From Picocystis sp. L7 (taxonomy: Eukaryota; Chlorophyta; Picocystophyceae; Picocystales; Picocystaceae), in contig QXJR01000020.1 in assembly GCA_020975725.1 (NCBI GenBank), positions 248,001 through 312,000 on the forward strand: 64,000 nucleotides of DNA. Direction: 5' to 3'. Both the position numbers and the translations under genes were made by a program. Under the pieces are notes generated by a model. That model did not search any database, was not told the origin of the DNA, and was given only the letters and a program-made list of their open reading frames with translations. Positions 31,536 to 40,198 of this stretch are shown here, piece by piece. Each line of letters opens with the position of its first letter. Position 1 is the first letter of the stretch.

Positions 31536-33035
31536 ATGGCGTCGGCGGCGATGGAGGCAGAGAAGGGGAATGGCGCGTTGAAGCAAGGCGTGAACATGCT
31601 GCTGGAACACCTGGAAAGGCAACAGGAAGGACGTGGAGGCGTGGGAAGGAGAGAAACCCCCGAAAAATTGGCCCAGAGGATCGCAGGAGTGGCCGAAACG
31701 CTGCGGATCGACGACGAACAGGAACCGTGCGAAGAACAAGTGCTGCTGCAGGCCTGCCGTGCCGTGCTGGACGCCAACCCAAAGAGCGGACATCCACTCT
31801 TCTTCAACCAACTGTATGGAAAACCGAACGAAGTGGGCGTGCTGGGAGACTGGCTGGTGGTGGCAGCCAACGCACACGTGCACACCTACGAAGCAGCTCC
31901 GGCCTTCGTCGTGGTGGAGAAAGAAGTCCTCTGCAAACTCGCACGAACCATCGGAGGGGAATATGAAAAAGAACACGACGGCCTGTTCGTGCCTGGCGGA
32001 TCGATGGGAAACGTTTACGGCCTGCTGGTGGCACGCCACCATGCCAATCCAAACATCAGGAGGACCGGACTGCACGGAGGACCTCCGTTGGTGGCCTTCT
32101 CCTCTGAACAGAGCCATTACTCCTACGCCAAGGCAGCAGCAGTCCTGGGGATCGGAACGGACAACATGATTCCAGTGAACTGCGACGAATGCGGGTCCAT
32201 GGTTCCAGAGGAACTGGAGAGGGCGATCCTCCTTGTAAAGGAACAAGGCAAGCAACCGTTCTTCGTTGGAGCCACCGCAGGGACAACCGTCACGGGAGCA
32301 TACGATCCCCTTCCCTCCATCCTTCGCATTTGTAAAGCGCACAACTTGTGGATGCACGTAGACGGCGTCTGGGGGGGTCCGGTGTTGCTGTCACGTAAAT
32401 ACAGGCACCTCATGACCGGAGCAGAACATGCAGATTCCATTGCCTGGTGTGCCCACAAGCTTCTGGGTGCGCCCACCCAATGCGCTGCATTCATCACTAA
32501 ACACAGCAACCAACTCTTGCCCTGCAATGCCTCTGCGGCCTCGTACCTGTTTCAGCCAGAGAAATGCGGCGCGTCGTTCGATCCAGGGGACAAGTCGTTC
32601 ATGTGTGGAAGGAGGGCGGACATGTTCAAGTTGTGGCTCATGTGGAAACATCTGGGCGATCATGGAATGGAGGGAATCGTGGATGGCACGATCAGCATGG
32701 CAGAGGCCTTCGAGGAGCTTGTCCTTGGCTCTGCTGGGAAGTTCCAGCTTGTCCAACCGAGGACTTATGCCAATGTGTGCTTCTGGTACATTCCTCCGTC
32801 TCTGCGTCCGTTCCGGCGGGAGAAGGCAACTGCTGCAGATATGGAACAGCTTGGCAGGATCACGTCGCTCATCAAGGGGAAATTGCACGAGGCTGGCGAT
32901 GCCATGATCAACTACCAGTCCATGAACGGTGTCCCGAACTTTTTCCGCATCGTGTTCCGCAATCATTGCTGTCTCGCTATACAAGATTTGCAGCACATGC
33001 TTGAGCGTATGGATGACATAGGGGCTACGTTCTGA
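31536..33035 (+). CDS. Group II PLP-dependent decarboxylase (CSAD/GAD-like)
   Basis: The 499-residue protein starts at ATG 31536; a TTG one codon upstream is not used. It aligns along its length with animal-type glutamate/cysteine-sulfinate/aspartate decarboxylases: SGHPLFFNQLYGKPNEVGVL, GLFVPGGSMGNVYGLLVARH, FSSEQSHYSYAKAAAVLGIG, ATAGTTVTGAYDPL, MHVDGVWGGPVLLS. Asp276 should contact the PLP pyridine nitrogen and Lys308 (in DSIAWCAHKLLGAP) should form the Schiff base. Around these the usual HVDAAWGG and NPHK are HVDGVWGG and CAHK. Substrate cannot be assigned; glutamate, aspartate, cysteine sulfinate or cysteate are family substrates. No targeting signal is obvious, so it is probably cytosolic. 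Its stop is 19 bases from the convergent transferase stop. Confidence 0.88.
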   Translation: MASAAMEAEKGNGALKQGVNMLLEHLERQQEGRGGVGRRETPEKLAQRIAGVAETLRIDDEQEPCEEQVLLQACRAVLDANPKSGHPLFFNQLYGKPNEVGVLGDWLVVAANAHVHTYEAAPAFVVVEKEVLCKLARTIGGEYEKEHDGLFVPGGSMGNVYGLLVARHHANPNIRRTGLHGGPPLVAFSSEQSHYSYAKAAAVLGIGTDNMIPVNCDECGSMVPEELERAILLVKEQGKQPFFVGATAGTTVTGAYDPLPSILRICKAHNLWMHVDGVWGGPVLLSRKYRHLMTGAEHADSIAWCAHKLLGAPTQCAAFITKHSNQLLPCNASAASYLFQPEKCGASFDPGDKSFMCGRRADMFKLWLMWKHLGDHGMEGIVDGTISMAEAFEELVLGSAGKFQLVQPRTYANVCFWYIPPSLRPFRREKATAADMEQLGRITSLIKGKLHEAGDAMINYQSMNGVPNFFRIVFRNHCCLAIQDLQHMLERMDDIGATF

Positions 33036-33054
33036 TGCCTTCAAATCGACGCGT

Positions 33055-33786
33055 TCATTTGAATTCTTTCGCACTGGTGCTGAGGGCAGTGCCATCCGCG
33101 TACCTGGCATAGATTTCCACCATGCAGTCGTCCCATGGTTTCTGGTAGTGGGTTTCGACTTCTCTGCAGGTCTTCTGGAACGAAGGTCGCAGCGCCGCTG
33201 TTTTGTACCAAAGCAGAAGCTTGTTGAAATCGCCGTTCTCGGGAATCGAGAACCCGCGATAGTGTTTCAACACGTTGAACCTTGCGAAGAAGGGGAGCAG
33301 TGCCAGCTCCACCAGAGAGAACATCGGTCCCATGAAGTACGGCATTCCTTCGACCAGCATGGATTCCAGCCACTTGAATTCGCACAGCATGTCGCTGATG
33401 CACGATTCGCTCTGTCCAGGCGCGAGCAGCAGCTTGTAAAATTTCGGCACGACCCTGGATTCGAACCTCGCCATGATGAGCCTCATTTTGGCCCTTTGCA
33501 TGGCTTCTTCGGGCGCCATCCTCGTCCCAGGATACGCCTCTTCGACGTACTCGTTGCACACGAGCGATTCGTACACGCGTTCTCCATTCACTTGCAGCGC
33601 GGGCACTTTTCCGAGTGGATTCATCTCCATCAGCCAGTCCGGTTTCGCGTCGGGTTCGTACTGTCCGTCTTCGGGCCTTCTCAGTTCCACGTTCTTCACC
33701 TCGAACTCCACGCCTTTCTCCAGCAGCGCGGTCCAGGTCCGCTGTGCGAACGGGCATTCGTACGCGCTCGCGAGGAGCGTCGGCAT
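33055..33786 (-). CDS. Glutathione S-transferase-like protein, Cys-type (omega-like)
   Basis: The 243-residue protein starts at 33786. The N-terminal thioredoxin-fold domain begins with LLASAYECPFAQRTWTALLE, where Cys of E-C-P-F is at the catalytic position used by omega, lambda and related Cys-type GSTs. NPLGKVPALQVNGERVYESL is the cis-Pro and glutathione-binding segment. The helical C-terminal domain follows from about residue 95. Cys-type GSTs usually act as thiol transferases or dehydroascorbate reductases, not as conjugating enzymes. No transit peptide is seen. The gene ends 19 bases from the stop of the convergent decarboxylase gene, so their transcripts must overlap. Confidence 0.88.
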   Translation of the reverse strand: MPTLLASAYECPFAQRTWTALLEKGVEFEVKNVELRRPEDGQYEPDAKPDWLMEMNPLGKVPALQVNGERVYESLVCNEYVEEAYPGTRMAPEEAMQRAKMRLIMARFESRVVPKFYKLLLAPGQSESCISDMLCEFKWLESMLVEGMPYFMGPMFSLVELALLPFFARFNVLKHYRGFSIPENGDFNKLLLWYKTAALRPSFQKTCREVETHYQKPWDDCMVEIYARYADGTALSTSAKEFK

Positions 33787-34343
33787 GGACTCGTTCCCGA
33801 CGCACGTCGAAGTGATGTTGTGAACTTCACAATCGATGGGGACTGGAGGTTTGGAAGGGGGACGACCAGGTTTGGATTACGATCTCCTGGGAGAAGGAAG
33901 GTCCATGGCAGGCCAATCGTGTTGGGGATCCATCCCCGTCGAGATGGACGCGTGAATGGGAACAGATGCAACACCAACGGCCATGGACGACGTGGAAGGA
34001 AAATCAGAGGAAAAGGTAGACGTGCCGATGCGTGACACATCGTCCTAGCCATGCCTCCTCGTCGCAGGTTCGGTGTCCGGTGCTCCAACGCAGGCACCTA
34101 CACATCCATTCTCTCTCTCTCTCTCTCTAAAAGGTGCTAAGGATGGCCGTGGACCAGCCAGCGGCTGCTTGCACGAATCCAACGGGAAGGAAGGTCCATC
34201 CCATGAGCCTTCCTTCCTGCCGTTGCGATGCGCTCTCTACCCAAGGTCGCCATCCACAGCACAAACAATCTGATCCTACGAAACTACGTTGTACGGCCCA
34301 GTTCCCAGCGGAGCGTTCTCGATGCATTGCTCCTTCGGCTCGA
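33787..34343. other. Intergenic region with (CT)n microsatellite
   Basis: These 557 bases hold the transferase promoter side and the 3' end of the transporter gene. A (CT)9 run lies at 34111-34128. No gene is seen. Confidence 0.6.
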
Positions 34344-35330
34344 TCAGCTGAGGATTCCAAGCGTGGGGATTTCGTATCCGAGCCCGGAAAGCAGGAGCAC
34401 GATGCCCAACAAGAGCGCCACAACGCCAGCGAGCAGGCTCAGTCGCTCCGTCACCCACGGGATCTTCCTTCCCAGGGCGGTGGAGAGGACCCCGATGAGT
34501 CCGGTGTAGGATCCCATGGCGAGGATGGTCCCTGCTACGAACATGCATACGAAGGAGAACACGGCGGCTTTGGTGGGCAGCGCCAGCGCAGGGATGATGA
34601 CGAAGAAGGCGTCGGGCTGCAGTCCGTAGACGACGCCGGACGCGAACGTTCCCATCCACAGGTTCCTGGATCTTTCTTTGATCTTCATCTCGTCCTCCAC
34701 GAACTCGTCCCCGTGTTCGGCCATGGCTCGGCTTTCCCGTATCCCTGCCACGCCAATGGCGACGAGCACGAGTCCCACGAGCGAGGTTCCGAAGTTGGCC
34801 ATGAACGGCACCAATCCTTCCACTCGCTCTTTGAAGATCACGAACACGGCTCCCACGATCAGCTGTCCCACGGAATGGCCGCTTCCCCAGAGGCCTCCCA
34901 ACGCGGCACTCGCCACTTGCGAGCGTCCGATCGTCAACGGTGCGAGTCCTGCGAGATGGTCTGGCGACGCCAAGCTGTGCAGCCATCCCGCCGCCATGCC
35001 GGCGGCAGCGGCACGCACGGCGAGTCCTGCGCCGGTGGTGTGCGTCTGGGAGGCCAGCCATCGTTCCCACACCGCCGTGGACGCGGACGCGGGTCCGCAG
35101 GCGGACAGGATCGCCGCGGCGACCGCCACGCACGGCCATGCGGCGCGTGTCCGCCTCGCTCTCGACCCCCTTTCTCGTCCTTCCTGCGCCTCGTCCGCGC
35201 CACCTGCCTTCGTTCGCACGCCGCCCACGCGTCGCCATCTTCCTCTGCCTTCCTGTCCACCCCTCCTGCGACCCTTCTCGCGCCTGCAGGCCGTGCCGAG
35301 CGGCCTGGACGTGTGCGCCATGCCGTGCAT
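34344..35330 (-). CDS. Plastid-type NicO (nickel/cobalt efflux-like) membrane transporter
   Basis: The protein is 328 residues from ATG 35330 (or 325 from 35321). The first 85 residues are Arg/Gly/Ala-rich (MHGMAHTSRPLGTACRREKG), fitting a plastid transit peptide. The rest is a six-helix membrane protein with the motif GWLHSLASPDHLAGLAPLTI, then GGLWGSGHSVGQLIVGAVF, GVVYGLQPDAFFVIIPALAL and GTILAMGSYTGLIG. The H-x5-DH and GH pairs are the metal-coordinating signature of NicO/UreH-type transporters. Plants and algae have chloroplast members of this family. Metal specificity is unknown; nickel, cobalt or manganese are possible. It shares a 215-base divergent promoter with the Mdm35 gene. Confidence 0.83.
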   Translation of the reverse strand: MHGMAHTSRPLGTACRREKGRRRGGQEGRGRWRRVGGVRTKAGGADEAQEGRERGSRARRTRAAWPCVAVAAAILSACGPASASTAVWERWLASQTHTTGAGLAVRAAAAGMAAGWLHSLASPDHLAGLAPLTIGRSQVASAALGGLWGSGHSVGQLIVGAVFVIFKERVEGLVPFMANFGTSLVGLVLVAIGVAGIRESRAMAEHGDEFVEDEMKIKERSRNLWMGTFASGVVYGLQPDAFFVIIPALALPTKAAVFSFVCMFVAGTILAMGSYTGLIGVLSTALGRKIPWVTERLSLLAGVVALLLGIVLLLSGLGYEIPTLGILS

Positions 35331-35545
35331 CCCGCCACCTTCGCGTCGGTCTCGGTCGGTTCTCAGGGTTCGGTCCCCCTCCCGCCTCGTCCCGGGGAAA
35401 CGGACCCCCCTCGCGAGGGAGGGGCAGGGGAGGGCCGGTCGGTGGGGGACCGCAGGGGTGGGGCGGGGAGGGGCGGGGAAACGGGTTCCCCTCTCGGGGC
35501 AGGGAGGGGGGGAAGGACCAGGGGGAGGTCGAGTCCAGACCGACG

Positions 35546-35791
35546 ATGGGGGATGGACAAGACGGTGCAAAACATGGCGATGGCGGAGAAGGTGGAAGGA
35601 AGGAGGACACGTGCGAGGATCTGAAGAAGAGGTACGAGAAGTGCTTCAACCACTGGTACACGGAAGAGTTCCTGAAAGGACAGCTGGAACCCAAGTGTCA
35701 AGAAGAGTTCGAAGAGTATCGAGACTGCGTGGTGGTGCGTGCATGGAAGAAAAAAACAGACACAAGCGGTCCACGGAACGAAACGGGATGA
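35546..35791 (+). CDS. MDM35: Mdm35/TRIAP1 (UPF0203) twin CX9C protein
   Basis: The 81-residue protein starts at ATG 35546. It has two CX9C motifs, C23-x9-C33 and C51-x9-C61, in CEDLKKRYEKC and CQEEFEEYRDC, separated by FNHWYTEEFLKGQLEPK, which matches the family pattern (Y/CFNKWFSEKFLKG). Twin CX9C proteins enter the mitochondrial intermembrane space by the Mia40 oxidative relay. Mdm35/TRIAP1 binds Ups/PRELI lipid-transfer proteins that move phosphatidic acid or phosphatidylserine between mitochondrial membranes. The length fits. Longer open frames cross this locus in other frames, but only this one is conserved. Confidence 0.92.
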   Translation: MGDGQDGAKHGDGGEGGRKEDTCEDLKKRYEKCFNHWYTEEFLKGQLEPKCQEEFEEYRDCVVVRAWKKKTDTSGPRNETG

Positions 35792-36182
35792 GAACGAAGA
35801 ACCCGAGGTGGATCATCGAAGAAGATGGTACATGCGGATGGAAACGAAGGAAGGCTGACCGATCCGATCCCATGCCTCCAGGACAAGATGCAGAAGAAGA
35901 ACCTGGGAAGGGTGCTGGAAGCGGCCACGTCGGCGCAAACCAAGCAGCAATAATCGACGATGCGAGCGCGCCTGCACAAGTGGAGACGCGAAGCCATGGG
36001 ATGCCAGGAACAGCCCAAGGTCGAAGCAACGCCGGTGGACGGACAGGGCTTCCAGCGGATCCATCGGAACGCATCCTCTCTGTGGTGGAGCGAAGACCGG
36101 TCTCGACGTGCGTCGTGTCGAGCGCGGCTCGTCCCTTGCTCTGCACGGCGCTCACGAAGGGCGCTGTTACGGGACGAAGAGG
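35792..36182. other. Convergent 3' interval
   Basis: These 391 bases lie between the Mdm35 stop and the convergent MED18 stop. No gene or repeat is seen. Confidence 0.6.
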
Positions 36183-36803
36183 TCACGTCCACATCTCCTG
36201 CGGCTTGCTCAACGCAACCAAGCCCATCAATTTGTCTTTCAGTGCAGCGATCGCAGGAGACGCTTCCATCTTCTTCCCTTCCTCGCAGCGCACCATCGCC
36301 TCCACCACGGCGTAGTTGGGTGCGAAGAGCTCGGCGCGTTTGGCGCTTCCCTTTTCCGACGCCTTGTGCAGACGGAACACGAAGGCTTCCACGGGAAGGT
36401 GATGAGACGAAGGTCGTAGATGGAACACCTTTCCTCTGCACACGGATGCGTAGGCCACCTCGTATCCCAGCGCCTCCAGGAAGCCTTGCACGTCGTCCTT
36501 CGGATCGCATTCGCACTCCATGACCGTCCTCACCTCCGCAGCATGGGCTTTGGCCGGTGCTCCTCTCATGGGATCGCTTTCTTGGCGAAGGACCACGCTC
36601 TGCGGTGGAGCGTCGGACTCGTATCCGTCCTCCTTCCACGTTCGGACCACTTCCAACGCGTGGAGTCCTTCGGCGCGCATCCGCACCCGATGTAGTTCCC
36701 TCGGAGACCCTTCCAGAACCGTCATCGACTGCAACGAAGCTTCCACATCGGCGAGCTTCTCGACGCGCACGAGGCCCAGCGCTTTGCACTCCACCGACGC
36801 CAT
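36183..36803 (-). CDS. MED18: Mediator complex subunit 18
   Basis: The 206-residue protein starts at 36803 (MASVECKALGLVRVEKLADV). The family features are MECxxxGxV near the N-terminus, a central VLRQESDPMRGAPAKAHAAEVRTV resembling the VRHVGGAMRGAGA segment of plant MED18, and FLEALGYEVAYASVCRGKVFH, the most conserved MED18 helix and strand. The C-terminal EAMVRCEEGKKMEASPAIAA fits the end of the beta-barrel domain. MED18 sits in the Mediator head and contacts RNA polymerase II. Length is as in plants and yeast homologues without insertions. It shares a 235-base promoter with the unknown gene at 37039. Confidence 0.85.
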   Translation of the reverse strand: MASVECKALGLVRVEKLADVEASLQSMTVLEGSPRELHRVRMRAEGLHALEVVRTWKEDGYESDAPPQSVVLRQESDPMRGAPAKAHAAEVRTVMECECDPKDDVQGFLEALGYEVAYASVCRGKVFHLRPSSHHLPVEAFVFRLHKASEKGSAKRAELFAPNYAVVEAMVRCEEGKKMEASPAIAALKDKLMGLVALSKPQEMWT

Positions 36804-37038
36804 CGCATTGGACGTCGGAAAAAATCTCCAACCCCAATCCGAACCGTTCCCCTTCTATGGGTCTTCCGATCCTTCCTTTCACCCTCCCTCGATGGATCCG
36901 ATCCAGGTTCCCCTTTCGCCTTCCTACGGTCTCGTCCTTCCCTTCTGAACCTGGATCCGATCCGGTCTGTACCGGATCGGGGTCGGGTTCGATCGGAGAA
37001 CCCGAAACGACCCCGACCACCCGTTTTCGCGGGAAACG
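36804..37038. promoter_or_regulatory. Bidirectional promoter with palindromes (MED18 / unknown gene)
   Basis: The 235 bases between divergent ATGs contain a perfect hairpin, ccgatccggt-ctgt-accggatcgg (36957-36980). A nearly complementary pair, ggatccgatccaggttc (36894) and gaacctggatccgatcc (36947), overlaps it. A CCCTTTCG element is at 36911. Confidence 0.65.
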
Positions 37039-37996
37039 ATGGCCATGGCGTCGATGGAGCAAGAGAACGAGCGCTTGCGTGCGAAGCTGGAGTCGCACCA
37101 CGTGAGCGATGCGCATGCGACGAGGTGCGTGCGAAGTGGACGGGAGGTGAAGGGATGGATACACGATCACTGGGCAGGAACGAATGGTGGCATCGTTCCA
37201 CGTCCAATGCCCAGAGGAAGCTGTGCTTGCTTCCATCGGTCGTGGGCCTCTTCCACGTCCATTCGCAGGGCACATGCACAGGATCGGAACGCAAGAAATC
37301 CTCTCGGTTCCGAACGCTGCCTGGGAGGTGCCACGGAAGAGAACGCTGGAGGGTGTGAAGCAACGGTGGCTTGAACGGGAGTCGAAGGCATCCGAACAAC
37401 TTCCAATGGACCACGTGTCGGATGAACCTTGATCGAGGGACGCGCAAGGTCGGAGTCTGATGGTAACTGACCCGGTAGTCGTCGTCGGAAACGCATGTGA
37501 ACATCCACGTGGACCGTCCATGGCCTCGAATTGAACATGCAGGAGAGCTTATCACTCACTGGCTCAACACGTCGAAGCGCTGGCAAGTGAGACAGAAGCA
37601 CTTTCTCACGCAGCGGGAATTCTCGCCGCTCCGCTGGTGACCGCAGAGGATGCTCGGAAGGATGCCAACGCTTTAGTTGCTGTTGCACTGCTTGCTGTCA
37701 TTGCACGCGCTGCACGTGGACGGACATGGAAAGGAACCTCCATGCTCGTTCAAATGCTTCCTTGGGCTGTGGGTGTTTCTGCAGTTGCAGGACGGGCACT
37801 TTTTCGAATGGGAAAGAAGTTTTTTCGCCGGTCTATCCGTGGCAGCAGTGCCCGGCGAGAACTTTCTGAGATAACTCGTGCGATTGAGGAGCGCGTAACC
37901 ATCATGAGAGTTCTTTGCGACACTTTCGAACCAGGTTCAAGTACGGAGGAGTGCAGCACCGATGTCGAGATCCAAGAAGAAACAGACGACACGTAG
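37039..37996 (+). CDS. Small protein of unknown function with hydrophobic segments, two exons
   Basis: Exon 1 is 37039-37124 (MAMASMEQENERLRAKLE...) and exon 2 is 37543-37996. The 418-base intron has donor GAG|GTGCGTG, a taactgac branch-like motif at about 37465 and acceptor GCAG|G, phase 2. The 179-residue product starts with a charged coiled-coil-like helix that continues across the junction (AYHSLAQHVEALASETEALS). Two hydrophobic stretches follow, ALVAVALLAVIARAA and MLVQMLPWAVGVSAVAGRAL. A basic helix (MGKKFFRRSIRGSSARRELS) and an acidic tail end it. It may be membrane-associated. I do not recognise a family. The matching splice signals and phase, and the unbroken frame, are the support for a real gene. 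Confidence 0.68.
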
Positions 37997-38706
37997 GAAA
38001 TTCCCTGTGCCCTTCTCACGGGTTTTATGTTCGGTTCCGTTTATGCACGACACTGGGTGGTTTCGGTGGACGCATCATGCTATTGGGTGCGCTTGGATGC
38101 GGTTGATGGATCGATAGCGCAAACCGGGTAGTCTCCCTGGGATGGAAGGAAGCTGCAGATATCGAGGAGGCACGCGATCTCTCTTGGCTGTCCCAATTTT
38201 CGTCCTTCGTGCACCACGATCGCCTCAGGGACAACACAGGGTGTTTTCGCGATAGGTGCGCTCCGAACTAGAACCGCCGTCACAGCTTTGAACGGGATTC
38301 AATGTGTTTCAGCGCTTCGGGATGGGCTTATTTCTGGCACCGGTTGGTGAGACGTCCGGGATCTACCGTCCGTGGCCTCCTTGTCCTCCCTCCAACCGAT
38401 GCACTGTATCACTGGATCTCCTGCGGTGTACATCGAATGCTCGCACAGCTCCTTCGACCATCCATTCTACCTGTTGGCCTCCCCTGCCCTTCTCGTCCTT
38501 CCTGCGTTTTCGACCCTCGGTACGACCCCCAATGACCCTTTCAACGCTTTCCTTTCCACGGGGATTTGAAAGGGGATCGAGATCCAATGAACCCGAGATC
38601 TTCCTTGGAGCCGTGGACAGAAAAGGCCACGTGTCTACGAAACCGCATCTGTTCAGGCGCGCAATCCGACGCGCATTCTTCGCTTCCGAGAGACTTCGGA
38701 GACGCC
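37997..38706. other. Intergenic region upstream of the rhodanese gene
   Basis: These 710 bases contain no supported gene. A tttgaaagggg element, similar to the TTCGAAAGGG promoter motif, lies about 135 bases before the rhodanese start. Confidence 0.55.
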
Positions 38707-39653
38707 ATGCGACTCTGTTCGACGCTACACACCCATGGCAACACGGCGGGAAGGAAAAGGGGACTGGCGACGCGGGCACAGCGTCGACAGACGTCGGCGA
38801 GCGACGAGCCCATGTCGCCACAGGAATGGATGAGGAGGAAGCGTGCCGGTGCGAAGCTAGAGGAGCTGCCTTCCATCATGGAGATGAAGGACAGAAGCAT
38901 AGGAGAATGGTGGGAGAGGCTCCCGGCCAGGATGGTCGAAGGCAGCATCAAGAAATCGGCCTTCGAAGAGGAGCTGCAGAAACTGGCCGACGACAAGTTC
39001 AAAGGCCTGAGAAACTGGAAGGAAGTACACGGTGAGCTGCGCAGGATGAAAATCAAAAGTGTGGATCCGGAAGAGTTGCGAAGCAAGGTGGCTTCGGGAA
39101 AGGTCGTTCTGATCGACGTGAGGGAGCCAGAGAAGTTTGAGGCAGGTCACATTCAAAACGCGGTGAACGTGCCCCTGTACACTTCAGGCATCACGGGACA
39201 AGATGCATGGGACAAGCTGAGAAAGGCAGCATTCGCAGGATTCGCAATGAAAGGTACGTCAGCACGGAACGCAGGACCGATCGATCTACGAGAATTGCCT
39301 TTCTTACTTTCTTGCATCGCCGAGCGTGACCTCCGATTGACACCTCCCTCGTTCGTCTTCCCATCCGTGCAGGCACAGAAAGGAATCCAACCTTTGTGGA
39401 GGACGTCATCGCCGCCCTGAAGAACAACAAGAGAAAAGAAGTCGCCATAATGTGTGCCACGGGAGGCACACTGGAAACAACGCAGGAGAGGTTGGCCCAG
39501 AGGAAAGCAGCGGCGCCGATGGGCGAGTGGGGGAACGCATCACGATCATTGATGGCCATCTACGACCTAAAAACCAACGGTTTCAAGAATGTCATTCACG
39601 TGGATGGCGGGCATGCTCAATGGGCACGTGACTTCCGCACCGATGTGGTGTAA
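38707..39653 (+). CDS. Plastid rhodanese-like (sulfurtransferase) domain protein, two exons
   Basis: Exon 1 is 38707-39253 and exon 2 is 39373-39653. The 119-base intron has donor G|GTACGT and acceptor GTGCAG|GC, phase 1, and the joined sequence GFAMKGTERNPTFVEDV is natural. The 275-residue protein begins MRLCSTLHTHGNTAGRKRGL, a likely plastid transit peptide. The rhodanese domain (about 120-265) shows VLIDVREPEKFEAGHIQNAV and NVPLY. The active-site loop is CATGGT, with the catalytic Cys at about 209, then FKNVIHVDGGHAQWARD. Plant chloroplast STR proteins share the CATGG loop. Substrate is unknown. The intron separates the first half of the domain from the active-site loop. Confidence 0.9.
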
Positions 39654-40198
39654 CTGCTCCCTCCCCTGAGGATCCGGTATTTTTCTTCCTCGTTGGGTCG
39701 TGTGTGGCCTCCTTTTCCTTCAGGACTCCCCTCGATGGGTTCGCTTTTGCCCAGCCTTTCTCTCGACCATGGTTGGGACTCCTTCCCTTCTTCACCACCT
39801 CCCATCCGCTCCAACCTGTGCCCTTGCAGTTCCTTCTGTGGTTTCACTAGAGATGGACCACCCTTCCACCTTCCTTCCAGCTCAGCCCCCGAGTTTACGA
39901 TCGATTTAAGTCAAACCCCGGTTTTTCGGAACGGCCACGAAGACCTCCAAGAAATCAATCCCGAGGCCCTTTCGTATCCCGGGATATTTGTCCCATACCC
40001 GCGGAGGATCCCCATATTCGCCTGACGAAACTGGGAGGTAGGCCGGGCTCCTCCGCGGGCTCCGCTCCCGCTCGGTCGTCTCCCCTCTTTCCCTTGGGCG
40101 GACTGTGCCCGCAGAGGCTCCTTCTCCCACTCCCTTCGTCCTCTGCGGGTTGTGTCGATGGTTCGCGTGCTGCGTTCGGCGGTTGGGTTCTCCCGCCC
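39654..40198. other. Intergenic region, no gene seen
   Basis: These 545 bases lie between two genes on the same strand and must hold the promoter of the NT-C2/LysM gene. They are pyrimidine-rich around 39680-39800. Confidence 0.55.

Noticed and set aside
34134-37521. Open frames of about 500-600 codons across the NicO, Mdm35 and MED18 genes (both strands)
   Set aside because: They overlap several genes with clear family motifs in other frames and show no similarity themselves.
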